Origin: Pseudomonas sp. MUP55
Lineage (GTDB): Bacteria > Pseudomonadota > Gammaproteobacteria > Pseudomonadales > Pseudomonadaceae
Direction of reading: 5' to 3'
DNA length: 64,000 nt
Assembly: GCF_034043515.1 (NCBI RefSeq)
Contig: NZ_CP138214.1
Location: 3,596,001-3,660,000 of the forward strand
The first letter of the stretch is position 1; every line of letters starts with the position of its first letter. Of the stretch, positions 45,179-56,043 are shown in pieces. The position numbers and the translations under genes were made by a program. The notes below the pieces were generated by a model, which saw only the letters and a program-made list of their open reading frames with translations, was not told the origin of the DNA and made no database searches.

Positions 45179-45699
45179 GTGACCGTGACCTTGAGCAGGT
45201 CGGAATAACGGCCGACGGCGGGGATGTCCTTGAGCGGTTCGATACGGCCGTACAGTGGCAAGTCGACGGAACCGGTGTCCGGCACACGGCCGCTGACGGG
45301 CACGTTGACCGGTAACGGAATCAACCGCGCGGCATCGGCATAGATGCGATAGGGAATGGGCTTGCTCGCAGGCGTTGCGTTGACCAGATAACGCACTTCG
45401 CCGACACCGCCATGCAGGCCGCCGTCAACGCGTATTTGATAGGGAGTATCAGGGTTACATTCCAGCCGCGGCTGACGCTGGCTGATCAGCGCTGCACTCA
45501 ACGGGCCTGCCGGGTCATCCAGACGCGGGACGCGGCCGAAATCCAGAACCCCAAGCTGTTCGATGCCGGCATCGCGCGTGGTACCGACCAACTGGCAACC
45601 GCGCTGCACGTCGATGCGCACCTCCACCTGGAGCTGCGCGGCGAACGCCGTGTTGCAGAGCATCGCGGCCGTGATTGCCAGTACTGTTCGTTCCTTCAC
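45172..45699 (-). CDS. Spore-coat-U domain pilin subunit, first in operon
   Basis: The 175-residue protein has a signal peptide (MKERTVLAITAAMLCNTAFA) and a more diverged SCPU domain (VEVRIDVQRGCQLVG, LECNPDTPYQIRVDGG, VGRYSDLLKVTVTW). It begins the seven-gene pilus operon, divergent from the ZapE-like gene across 186 bp. Confidence 0.83.
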   Translation of the reverse strand: MKERTVLAITAAMLCNTAFAAQLQVEVRIDVQRGCQLVGTTRDAGIEQLGVLDFGRVPRLDDPAGPLSAALISQRQPRLECNPDTPYQIRVDGGLHGGVGEVRYLVNATPASKPIPYRIYADAARLIPLPVNVPVSGRVPDTGSVDLPLYGRIEPLKDIPAVGRYSDLLKVTVTW

Positions 45700-45885
45700 T
45701 GCCCCAAATCCTTATACAGGGGTGACTCCTTGGTACAAGGGTAGTCACTGGGGGAGATTCTGCCAGTCTGGTCAGGAAAGCCCGTGCGTCATGCCTTTTT
45801 GAGATGGCTGGGCGCATCCTGGCTATTGGTCAAATCGCGGCGAGCATCCTAAAGTGAGCGACCACCGAAACAAGAGTGACGCGCT

Positions 45886-46980
45886 TTGACCGTGCTTTCC
45901 CTGATCCGGCGTCTGCTAGGCACTACCCCCCCAAGCCCGCAGGCCTCGCCTATCCCGGCATTCTTCCAGAACAAGGCTGAGCAACAGGGGTACACCCTGA
46001 GTGCCGGACAGACCCGTGCAATTGCCGCCATGGCCCGCGAGACCCAACACCTGCTAAACGGTGAGCCCACGCGCAGCCTGTACCTGCACGGCCCGGTGGG
46101 GCGCGGCAAGAGCTGGTTGCTCGACGGCTTTTTCCAGGCGCTGCCGATCAGCGCCAAGCAGCGCGTGCACTTCCACGACTTTTTCGCCGCACTGCACCGA
46201 GGCATGTTCCAGCATCGCGCGCAGGACGATGCGCTGGCCGTGACGCTGGACGAACTGCTGGCAGGTTGCCGCGTGCTGTGTTTCGACGAATTCCACGTGC
46301 ACGATATCGGCGATGCCATGCTCATCAGCCGCTTGTTCAAGGCCTTGTTCCAGCGCGGCGTGCTGGTGCTGGTGACGTCCAACTACGCGCCCGAGGGCCT
46401 GCTGCCCAACCCGCTGTACCACCAGCGCTTCAAACCGGTGATCGACCTGATCGCGGCGCGCATGGACGTGCTGGAGGTCAGCGCGCCGGAGGATTTTCGC
46501 CGCCTGCCCCAAGCCCATGCCGAGCAGCGGTTCAGCACCGGCCAGTACGTCTGGCCAGGCAGCGTAGCGCAACGCGCGGCACTCGGGCTGCCCGACGCGA
46601 ATTGCCCGGCGTTGCCGCTGGCCGTCGGCAACCGGCAGTTGCAGTGCCGCCGCCGTGAAGCGCGCAGCATCGCGTTCACCTTCAACGACCTGTGCGAACA
46701 GCTCACCGCCGTGATGGATTACCTGCTGCTGTGCCAGGACTTCGACCATTGGATCATCGACGGCCTGCCCCACCTTGCCGACTGCCCGATAGCCGTGCAG
46801 CAACGCTTTATCAACCTGATCGACGTGCTCTACGACCGCGACAAACACCTGATCCTGATCGGCGAGCAACCGCTGGAGCAGGCCTTGAGTGGCAAGGCCA
46901 TTGACCTGGCCCGGACTGCCAGCCGCCTGGGGCAATTGCAAGGGTACAGCGCGCAACCTGCGCCCGACCCGGTATCATGA
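45886..46980 (+). CDS. ZapE/AFG1-family AAA-like ATPase (second copy type)
   Basis: The 364-residue protein has Walker A LHGPVGRGKSWLLDGFF at about residues 65-80, Walker B VLCFDEFHVHD near 128 and sensor TSNYAPEGLLPNPLY, all as in ZapE/AFG1. ZapE is a cell-division-associated ATPase, but the usual pseudomonad zapE lies elsewhere, so this may be a paralogue with its own task. The start is TTG or a nearby GTG and is uncertain. It is followed by a LRR kinase 25 bp later. Confidence 0.85.
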   Translation: MTVLSLIRRLLGTTPPSPQASPIPAFFQNKAEQQGYTLSAGQTRAIAAMARETQHLLNGEPTRSLYLHGPVGRGKSWLLDGFFQALPISAKQRVHFHDFFAALHRGMFQHRAQDDALAVTLDELLAGCRVLCFDEFHVHDIGDAMLISRLFKALFQRGVLVLVTSNYAPEGLLPNPLYHQRFKPVIDLIAARMDVLEVSAPEDFRRLPQAHAEQRFSTGQYVWPGSVAQRAALGLPDANCPALPLAVGNRQLQCRRREARSIAFTFNDLCEQLTAVMDYLLLCQDFDHWIIDGLPHLADCPIAVQQRFINLIDVLYDRDKHLILIGEQPLEQALSGKAIDLARTASRLGQLQGYSAQPAPDPVS

Positions 46981-47005
46981 GCGCCTTTTCACGCCCCTTT
47001 GCCGA

Positions 47006-48322
47006 GTGACCGCGCCGTTGATCAATACCCTCGCCCAACTCAAGGCCGGCCAATTGGCCGGTGCCACACGCCTGGACCTGGCCTGCGGATTGACCGAATT
47101 TCCTCGAGAAATCTTCGAACTGGCCGACTCGCTGGAAATCCTCAATCTGACGGGCAACGCCTTGAGCAGCCTGCCGCACGACCTGCACCGCCTCAAGCAT
47201 TTGCGCGTGCTGTTCTGCTCGGACAACGCGTTCACCGAACTGCCGGAATGCCTGGGCCAGTGCGCCACGCTGAGCATGATCGGCTTCAAGGCCAACCAGA
47301 TCCGCCACGTGCCTGCCGCCGCCCTGCCGCCGCAGTTGCGCTGGCTGATCCTCACCGACAACTGCATCGACCAGTTGCCCGACGCGCTCGGCCAGCGCCC
47401 GCTGCTGCAAAAACTGATGCTGGCCGGCAACCAACTGACCCAGTTGCCGCCCAGCCTGACCAAGTGCGCAAACCTTGAATTGATCCGCATCGCGTCCAAC
47501 CGCCTGACCCACCTGCCCCACTGGCTGCTGACGATGCCGAGCCTGACGTGGCTGGCCTATGCCGGCAATCCGGTGGAGACGGCCGTGGACGTGGCGGGTG
47601 ATGACGCGACAGCCGATATTGCCTGGGCCGAACTGGAACTGGGCGAAGTGCTCGGCGAAGGCGCCTCCGGCATTATCCGCAAGGCGGTGTGGACGCCCCA
47701 TGCGCTGCCGGTGGCGGTCAAACTGTATAAAGGCACGATCACCAGCGACGGTTCGCCGCTGCATGAAATGCAAGCGTGCATCGCCGCGGGGCTGCACCCT
47801 AACCTGATCAAGGTGCAGGGGCGTGTCGTCGGCCATCCGGATGACCAGGCCGCGCTGGTGATGGACCTGATCGACCCGAGCTACCGCAACCTCGCGGCGC
47901 TGCCAAGCTTGGCGTCCTGCACCCGGGATGTGTACGCGCCTGGCACGCGTTTGAGCCTCGACGTGGCATTGCGCATGGCCCGCGGCATCGCCTCGGTGGC
48001 GGCGCACCTGCACCGGCACGGCATCACCCATGGCGACCTGTACGGTCACAATATTCTGTGCAATAGCGCGGGCGAGTGTTTACTCGGGGACTTTGGCGCG
48101 GCGTCGTTTCATGCCACGGCGGACACCCTGGAAACCAGGGCGTTGCAACGCATTGAAGTGCGCGCCTTTGGGGTGTTGCTGGGAGAGTTGCTGGAGCGGG
48201 TTGAAACGACGGTGGCAGGCGAACTGCAAGCCCTGCAGCAAAGCTGCTGCCAGCCCGACGTGCTGGCGCGCCCGAGCTTCGCAGATATCGAACTCGCGCT
48301 TCAACCCATCCAACACCACTAA
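47006..48322 (+). CDS. Leucine-rich-repeat protein kinase
   Basis: The 438-residue protein has about seven LRR units in residues 15-185 (EILNLTGNALSSLPHDLHRL, KLMLAGNQLTQLPPSL) and a Hanks-type kinase domain in residues 205-435: Gly loop LGEGASGIIRK, VAVKLY (Lys), HGDLYGHNIL (catalytic loop) and LGDFGAA (DFG). The kinase looks active; no membrane segment is seen. The GTG at 47006 is chosen because upstream residues overlap the ZapE-like gene and lack LRR pattern. Pairing with a ZapE-like ATPase suggests joint function. Confidence 0.87.
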   Translation: MTAPLINTLAQLKAGQLAGATRLDLACGLTEFPREIFELADSLEILNLTGNALSSLPHDLHRLKHLRVLFCSDNAFTELPECLGQCATLSMIGFKANQIRHVPAAALPPQLRWLILTDNCIDQLPDALGQRPLLQKLMLAGNQLTQLPPSLTKCANLELIRIASNRLTHLPHWLLTMPSLTWLAYAGNPVETAVDVAGDDATADIAWAELELGEVLGEGASGIIRKAVWTPHALPVAVKLYKGTITSDGSPLHEMQACIAAGLHPNLIKVQGRVVGHPDDQAALVMDLIDPSYRNLAALPSLASCTRDVYAPGTRLSLDVALRMARGIASVAAHLHRHGITHGDLYGHNILCNSAGECLLGDFGAASFHATADTLETRALQRIEVRAFGVLLGELLERVETTVAGELQALQQSCCQPDVLARPSFADIELALQPIQHH

Positions 48323-48326
48323 CCAA

Positions 48327-48415
48327 TGTGGGAGGGGGCTTGCCCCCGATGGCGGTGTATCAGCCACACTCTCCGTGCCTGACCCACCGCTATCGGGAGC
48401 AAGCCCCCTCCCACA
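48327..48415. repeat. REPIN
   Basis: Opposed TGTGGGAGGGGGCTTGCCCC arms begin 5 bases after the kinase stop codon and end 28 bases before the yebC-like stop, between two convergent genes. Confidence 0.93.
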
Positions 48416-48442
48416 TTTTGACACCCTGCATTCAGATAAGAA

Positions 48443-49150
48443 TCAGCCCGCCAGACCGACGAACATATCCTGCACGTCATCATGGTTGTCCAGGCCTTCC
48501 AGGAAGGCTTCGACTTCGGCCATCTGCTCCTCGCTCAAGCCGGTCACCGGGTTCTTCGCGATGTAGCCCAGCTTGGCCGACAGCACGGTGAAGCCCTGCT
48601 CCGGCAAGGCTTTCTGCACGGCGTCCAGGTCGGTGGTTTCGGTGATGAACAGGCTGGTGCCTGCTTCTTCGCCGTCTTCGAAATCCTGGGCGCCGGCTTC
48701 GATGGCGGCCATTTCCGGGTCTGCGTCCGGGGTGTCCGGCGACGCTTCGATCAGGCCGACGTGGTTGAAGTCCCAGGCTACCGAGCCGGAAGCCCCCAGT
48801 TGGCCCTTGCGGAACGCCACACGGATTTCCGCCACGGTGCGGTTGATGTTGTCGGTGACGCATTCGACGATCAACGGCACCTGGTGCGGGGCAAAACCTT
48901 CGTAGGTCACGCGGTGGTACTGCACGGTTTCACCGAGCAGACCGGCGCCCTTCTTGATCGCGCGGTCCAGGGTTTCCTTGGGCATCGAGGCCTTTTTGGC
49001 CTGCTCTACCACCAGACGCAAGTGGGCGTTGGTCGAGGTGTCCGCGCCGTTGCGGGCGGCGATGGTGATTTCTTTCACCAGCTTGCCGAAAATCTTGCCC
49101 TTGGCATTGGCTGCCGCTTCTTTATGTTTGACTTTCCACTGTGCGCCCAT
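48443..49150 (-). CDS. YebC/PmpR-family protein (DUF28), YeeN-like
   Basis: The 235-residue protein is a YebC-family member ([57 protein letters not shown]). The N-terminus [13 protein letters not shown] is that of the YeeN-type paralogue rather than canonical YebC (MAGHSKWANIKH). Members act as DNA-binding regulators or, as more recently shown for YebC, as translation factors easing ribosome stalling at proline tracts. It is transcribed alone. Confidence 0.9.
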   Translation of the reverse strand: MGAQWKVKHKEAAANAKGKIFGKLVKEITIAARNGADTSTNAHLRLVVEQAKKASMPKETLDRAIKKGAGLLGETVQYHRVTYEGFAPHQVPLIVECVTDNINRTVAEIRVAFRKGQLGASGSVAWDFNHVGLIEASPDTPDADPEMAAIEAGAQDFEDGEEAGTSLFITETTDLDAVQKALPEQGFTVLSAKLGYIAKNPVTGLSEEQMAEVEAFLEGLDNHDDVQDMFVGLAG

Positions 49151-49248
49151 GACTCACTCTCTGCTGTCCATCGCGCCGAAACGTCTACTGGCCGGCGCTT
49201 TGGGGGCAGAGTTTATAGCGCAAGAACGCATCGTTCCACCAAAAACCC

Positions 49249-50106
49249 TCACGGCGCCAACTCGAAAAACGCCTGGATCAAGCGCAACGCCCGGCGCCGC
49301 TCCAGGCAGCCGAGGCTATGTCGATTCAGCAGGCCATCACCCAGGATCGGCACCGCGTGTACGCGCGGGTCCTGACTGACCTCTATCGAGGACACCACCC
49401 CAACCCCCAACTCGGCGGCCACGGCCTCGGTCACCGCTTCACGGCTGTCCAGCTCCAGCAGCACCCTGGGGTGGACCTGGGCGGCCAGGCACGCGTCATC
49501 GAAGGTGCGTCGGGTGATGGAGCTGGGCTCGCGCAGCACCATGATCACCTCGTTCAACTGCGCCAGTTCAATGCCCTTGGCCTGCGCCGCCCACGGATGC
49601 GCCGCCGGTACCAGCGCACACATTCGTGACTCGCCCACAGGCTGCAGGTGCAGGCCATTGCGCGGCTCCACTTCGGTCAGCACCGCCACGTCGGCATGCT
49701 CCGACAACAAGGCGGCGAGGGTTTCCTGAGCGTTGCCCAAGCGCAGGTTCACGGTGATGCCGGGGTAACGTGCACGCAGGCGCGCAATCATCGGCATCAC
49801 CAGGTGCGGGCCGTCCGCCGCCACTTCCAGGCGCCCGGTGAGCAGCTGGCGGTTGGCTTCGAGCATGGCTTGCGCCTCGTCCACCAGGCCAAAGATTGCG
49901 CGGGTGATCGCCGCCAGGCGCGCGCCCTCTTCGGTCAGCTCCACCCGCCGCGCAGTGCGGCGCAACAACGGGATCTGGTAGTGCTCTTCCAGGGCCTTGA
50001 TATGCCCGGTCACCGCCGGCTGGCTGATGAACAGCCGGGCCGCCGCACGGGTAAAACTGCCCTCGCGGGCCACGGCATCGAATGCGCGCAGTTGGAACAG
50101 GTTCAT
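49249..50106 (-). CDS. LysR regulator of 2-aminoethylphosphonate genes
   Basis: The 285-residue protein has a LysR helix-turn-helix (FDAVAREGSFTRAAARLFISQPAVTGH) and a substrate-binding domain. It is divergent from phnW-phnX, its presumed target, and a palindrome ATC-N9-GAT lies right next to its start. The ATG at 50106 is chosen since the domain starts there. It probably senses 2-aminoethylphosphonate or phosphonoacetaldehyde. Confidence 0.9.
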   Translation of the reverse strand: MNLFQLRAFDAVAREGSFTRAAARLFISQPAVTGHIKALEEHYQIPLLRRTARRVELTEEGARLAAITRAIFGLVDEAQAMLEANRQLLTGRLEVAADGPHLVMPMIARLRARYPGITVNLRLGNAQETLAALLSEHADVAVLTEVEPRNGLHLQPVGESRMCALVPAAHPWAAQAKGIELAQLNEVIMVLREPSSITRRTFDDACLAAQVHPRVLLELDSREAVTEAVAAELGVGVVSSIEVSQDPRVHAVPILGDGLLNRHSLGCLERRRALRLIQAFFELAP

Positions 50107-50129
50107 AGCTATCGGCCTCACTGATAGCT
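50107..50129. promoter_or_regulatory. LysR-type operator (ATC-N9-GAT)
   Basis: AGCTATC (50107-50113) and GATAGCT (50123-50129) form a 7-bp inverted repeat containing the LysR consensus ATC-N9-GAT. It abuts the regulator start and lies 88 bp before phnW. Confidence 0.7.
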
Positions 50130-50217
50130 CGCATAACAACAAACAATTTGATTGATAACAAGCCAAACTGCAATTTAGGCGCCGTAGAGTCGACCCGTTG
50201 TTTTGCGAGGACCCGAG

Positions 50218-51327
50218 ATGAACCCTGCCGTGCCACTGCTGCTTACCCCCGGCCCCCTGACCACTTCACACCGCACCCGTCAGGCGATGATGGTGGACTG
50301 GGGTTCGTGGGATGAGCGTTTCAATCAACTCACCGCCAGCGTCTGCGAGCAGCTGTTGGCAATCATCCATGGCGCCGAGCACCACCATTGCGTGCCGTTG
50401 CAAGGCAGCGGCACCTTCGCCGTGGAAGCCGCCATCGGCACCCTGGTGCCGCGCAACGGCAAGGTGTTGGTGCTGGTGAATGGCGCCTACGGCAAGCGCC
50501 TGGCGAAGATTTGCGAAGTGCTCGGCCGCGCGTTCAGCACTTTTGAAACCCTGGAGGACGAACCCACCGCCGCTGCCGATGTGGACCGCCTGCTGCACGC
50601 CGACGCGTCCATCACCCATGTCGCGCTGATCCACTGCGAAACCAGCACCGGCATCCTCAACCCGCTGGCGCAGATCGCCGAGGTGGTCAAACGCCACGGC
50701 AAGCGCTTGATCATCGACGCCATGAGCTCGTTCGGCGCGCTGCCCATCGATGCGCGCGAAGTGCCCTTCGACGCGCTGATCGCCGCCTCCGGCAAATGCC
50801 TGGAAGGCGTGCCGGGCATGGGCTTTGTGTTCGCTGACAAAACCGCGCTGGCCGCAAGCCAAGGCAACTCTCACTCCCTGGCGATGGACCTGTTCGACCA
50901 GCACAGTTACATGGCCCAGACCGGTCAATGGCGCTTCACCCCGCCGACCCACGTGGTCGCCGCCCTGCACGAAGCACTGCTGCAATACCACGAAGAAGGC
51001 GGCCTGCCCGCCCGCTCCCAACGCTACGCCCACAACTGCAAGACGCTTCTGGAGGGCATGGCCGAACTGCGCCTGCGCAGCTTCCTGCCGGCGGCGATCC
51101 AGGCACCGATCATCGTCACCTTCCACGCCCCGAAGGACCCGCGCTATCAGTTCAAGGCGTTCTACGAACGGGTCAAGGCCAAGGGTTTCATCCTGTACCC
51201 GGGCAAGTTGACCCAGGTGGACACCTTCCGCGTGGGCTGTATCGGTCAGGTGGATGCCGCAGGCATGCAAGCCGCGGTCAGGGCCATCGCCGAGGTGCTG
51301 CAGGACATGCACGTGCAGGACATCTGA
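50218..51327 (+). CDS. phnW: 2-aminoethylphosphonate-pyruvate transaminase
   Basis: The 369-residue class V aminotransferase begins [20 protein letters not shown] and has the PLP Lys in [17 protein letters not shown] and the pattern [13 protein letters not shown]. It moves the amino group of 2-aminoethylphosphonate to pyruvate, giving phosphonoacetaldehyde and alanine. GCGAGG precedes the ATG. phnX follows 28 bp downstream, making the complete two-step pathway to acetaldehyde and phosphate. Confidence 0.95.
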   Translation: MNPAVPLLLTPGPLTTSHRTRQAMMVDWGSWDERFNQLTASVCEQLLAIIHGAEHHHCVPLQGSGTFAVEAAIGTLVPRNGKVLVLVNGAYGKRLAKICEVLGRAFSTFETLEDEPTAAADVDRLLHADASITHVALIHCETSTGILNPLAQIAEVVKRHGKRLIIDAMSSFGALPIDAREVPFDALIAASGKCLEGVPGMGFVFADKTALAASQGNSHSLAMDLFDQHSYMAQTGQWRFTPPTHVVAALHEALLQYHEEGGLPARSQRYAHNCKTLLEGMAELRLRSFLPAAIQAPIIVTFHAPKDPRYQFKAFYERVKAKGFILYPGKLTQVDTFRVGCIGQVDAAGMQAAVRAIAEVLQDMHVQDI

Positions 51328-51355
51328 TCTTCCCCCTACCGACAGGATTTGCACC

Positions 51356-52183
51356 ATGAACTATCAGCACCCCACCACCCTCCAGGCCGTCATCCTCGAT
51401 TGGGCCGGCACCGTGGTCGACTTCGGCTCGTTTGCGCCCACGCAGATTTTTGTCGAGGCCTTCGCCGAGTTCGGCGTAGAGGTTTCTATCGAAGAAGCCC
51501 GCGGCCCGATGGGCATGGGCAAGTGGGACCACATCCGCACGCTGTGCAACCAGCCACCGGTTGCCGAGCGCTACCGCAAGGCGTTCGGCCGCACGCCCAC
51601 GGACGACGACGTAACGGCGATCTACCAGCGTTTCATGCCGCTGCAGATCGAGAAAATCGCCGAACACTCGGCCTTGATCCCTGGCGCCCTCGATACGTTG
51701 GCCGGGCTGCGTGCGCAAGGTCTCAAGATTGGGTCCTGCTCCGGCTATCCCAAGCCAGTGATGGACAAGGTGGTCGCCCTGGCCGCAAGCAACGGCTACA
51801 TCGCCGACCACGTGGTCGCCACCGATGAAGTCCCCAACGGTCGCCCATGGCCGGCCCAGGCCCTGGCCAATGTGATTGCGCTGGGCATTGACGATGTGGC
51901 GGCATGCGTGAAGGTCGACGACACCGTTCCGGGCATCCTCGAAGGCCGACGCGCCGGCATGTGGACCGTGGCGCTGACCTGTTCCGGCAATGCCCTGGGC
52001 CTGACCTACGCGCAATTCCGTGCGCTGGACAGCGCCACCCTGGCCAGCGAGCGCCAGCGTATCGAAGCGATGTTCGAAGGTTCACGCCCGCATTATCTAG
52101 TGGACACCATTGCCGACCTGCCGCAGGTGATCGCCGACATCAACGCGCGCCTGGCTCGCGGAGAAATGCCGCAGAGCCACTGA
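51356..52183 (+). CDS. phnX: Phosphonoacetaldehyde hydrolase (phosphonatase)
   Basis: The 275-residue HAD-family enzyme shows the nucleophile motif [10 protein letters not shown], the cap segment [12 protein letters not shown] (with the Lys that forms the Schiff base), [11 protein letters not shown] and [19 protein letters not shown]. It cleaves the C-P bond of phosphonoacetaldehyde. It is co-transcribed with phnW. The pathway lets the cell use aminoethylphosphonate as N and P source. Confidence 0.95.
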   Translation: MNYQHPTTLQAVILDWAGTVVDFGSFAPTQIFVEAFAEFGVEVSIEEARGPMGMGKWDHIRTLCNQPPVAERYRKAFGRTPTDDDVTAIYQRFMPLQIEKIAEHSALIPGALDTLAGLRAQGLKIGSCSGYPKPVMDKVVALAASNGYIADHVVATDEVPNGRPWPAQALANVIALGIDDVAACVKVDDTVPGILEGRRAGMWTVALTCSGNALGLTYAQFRALDSATLASERQRIEAMFEGSRPHYLVDTIADLPQVIADINARLARGEMPQSH

Positions 52184-52294
52184 TTGAGGTCAAGGCCACG
52201 GCATTTGCAACAGGCGAAGCGCTTGAAACAGGCATACAGTTAACTCACTCCGTCAAAGAACGGAGGCATGCCCTGACAAATGAGGAACCCAGCG

Positions 52295-52849
52295 ATGCCG
52301 TGGAAAAATTCCGATACGCGCTACAGCACCATGTCGATTGCGCTGCACTGGTTGATGGTGGTGCTGCTGGCGGTGGTGTACGCCTGCATTGAACTGCGCG
52401 GGCAGTTCCCCAAAGGCAGCGGCGCACGCACGCTGATTGTGGAAATGCACTTCATGCTTGGCCTGACTGTGTTCGTGCTGGTGTGGTTGCGCCTGTTTGC
52501 CCGCAGCCTGGGCGTTGCGCCGAAAATACTGCCGGCACCGCCGCAGTGGCAGAGCCTGCTGGCAACACTGACGCATGGGGCGCTGTACGCCCTGATGATC
52601 GGCATGCCGATTGCCGGTTGGCTGATCGTCAGTGCCGAGGGGCATTCGGTGATGTTCTATGGGATGGAATTGCCGCCGTTGATTGGCGAGAACAAGGCAT
52701 TGGCCAAGCAGATCGAGGGCTGGCATGTGTGGTTTGGCAAAGCCGGCTATTGGTTGATCGGGCTGCATGCGCTGGCCGGGATCTTTCATCACTACGTGCT
52801 GCGCGATAACACCGCGTTGCGCATGATGCCAGGCAGGAGCGGGCACTGA
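52295..52849 (+). CDS. Cytochrome b561
   Basis: The 184-residue protein has four helices with the typical His residues (SIALHWLMVVLLAVV, MHFMLGLTVFVLVWLRL, LTHGALYALMIGMPIAG, HVWFGKAGYWLIGLHALAGIFHHYVL). It moves electrons from quinol in the inner membrane. It is not obviously tied to the phosphonate genes 111 bp upstream. The start at 52295 is preferred since AGGA lies at 8 bases; ATG 52280 is possible. Confidence 0.88.
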   Translation: MPWKNSDTRYSTMSIALHWLMVVLLAVVYACIELRGQFPKGSGARTLIVEMHFMLGLTVFVLVWLRLFARSLGVAPKILPAPPQWQSLLATLTHGALYALMIGMPIAGWLIVSAEGHSVMFYGMELPPLIGENKALAKQIEGWHVWFGKAGYWLIGLHALAGIFHHYVLRDNTALRMMPGRSGH

Positions 52850-52850
52850 G

Positions 52851-53741
52851 CTAGGCCTCAAAACCTCGGCGGCCTTGCAAACCGCCGGTGTGGACGAAAA
52901 TCAGCCGGGTGCCAGCCGCGAAGCGTCCGGCCTCGATCTGCTGCTTGAGCGCCAGCAACGCCTTGGCGGTGTAGAGCGGCTCCAGGGGAATGCCGCAGGC
53001 CTGTTGCGTGCGCTCCATGAACTCAAGCAACAGCGGGTCGACCTTGGCAAAGCCGCCACGGCTGGCGTCCAGCAAGTGGTAGCCGTGCTGCACGATGGCG
53101 CTGACGTTCTGCGCCACGCCGTGATCGTCCGGCACTGCCATTGCGCCGTACACCGCATGCGCCCCCGCCTCGGCCAGCACCAGGCCGGCCAGGGTGGTTC
53201 CGGTGCCGGCTGCCAGCCACCAGGCGTCGTAATCGGCCCAGCCCAGGTTATTCAATTGAGCCCTTGCCTGTTCGACCAAGACCCCGCAGCCCATGGCCCC
53301 CGTCAACCCGCCACCGCCTTCCGGCACGGGATACAGCTGCGGGTACTGCTCGCGCCAGGGCAACCAGAACCCCGGCGCATGCCGCTCGCGATAACCGCCA
53401 TACCCCAGCCAGTGCAGGTGCATGCCGAAGGCTTTCAGGTCGAGTACGGTGGGCGTGTCCTGGGGATGGCCGCGCAACAGGCCGACGGTGGCAAAACCAA
53501 AGCGCTTGCCCGCCGCCGCCAGCGCGTGCAGGTGGTTGGAGTACGCCCCGCCAAGGCTGATAATGCCGCTGGCGCCGGCCTGTTGCGCCTGGGCCAGGTG
53601 GCCGCTGAGCTTGAACCACTTGTTGCCGCTGATCAGCGGGTCGATGCGGTCCAGCCGCAATACGGCCAACTCCACCCCCTGCAGCCAGTCCAGCTGCACG
53701 GGTTCAAGCGGGGCGTGGGGCAGCCAATCGAAAGGACCCAT
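52851..53741 (-). CDS. PLP enzyme: D-cysteine desulfhydrase/ACC deaminase family
   Basis: The 296-residue fold-type II PLP enzyme has the Lys site LISGNKWFKLSGHL and the loop GGAYSNHLHALAAAG, then a phosphate-binding stretch AAGTGTTLAGLVLA. It is homologous to DcyD and to 1-aminocyclopropane-1-carboxylate deaminase. The residues that separate the two cannot be judged with certainty here; D-cysteine desulfhydrase is more usual for stand-alone pseudomonad copies. It ends next to the cytochrome b561 gene (convergent). Confidence 0.85.
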   Translation of the reverse strand: MGPFDWLPHAPLEPVQLDWLQGVELAVLRLDRIDPLISGNKWFKLSGHLAQAQQAGASGIISLGGAYSNHLHALAAAGKRFGFATVGLLRGHPQDTPTVLDLKAFGMHLHWLGYGGYRERHAPGFWLPWREQYPQLYPVPEGGGGLTGAMGCGVLVEQARAQLNNLGWADYDAWWLAAGTGTTLAGLVLAEAGAHAVYGAMAVPDDHGVAQNVSAIVQHGYHLLDASRGGFAKVDPLLLEFMERTQQACGIPLEPLYTAKALLALKQQIEAGRFAAGTRLIFVHTGGLQGRRGFEA

Positions 53742-53756
53742 GAAGGCGCATCTGCA

Positions 53757-53789
53757 TGAAAAAGGAGCGGCAGTCTAGCACCGCTCCTT
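53757..53789 (-). terminator. Terminator of fadH
   Basis: On the minus strand AAGGAGCGG and CCGCTCCTT form a 9-bp stem with a 10-base loop followed by a run of T, 5 bases beyond the fadH stop. It lies just before the start of the PLP enzyme gene, which then needs its own promoter. Confidence 0.8.
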
Positions 53790-53793
53790 GTCT

Positions 53794-55893
<2,100 letters not shown>

Positions 55894-56043
55894 TTATACC
55901 CCACAGACTAAGAGGCGATCAGCTACCGCTCAATGACCGAAACTGACAACTTATTGATCCAAATGCACAGCGCCCCTTGGCAAGCCGGGCCATGGGCCCT
56001 ACCCTGTCGCGAACCCTGTCTCCGGTCTGTTGTCTGTTGCCCC

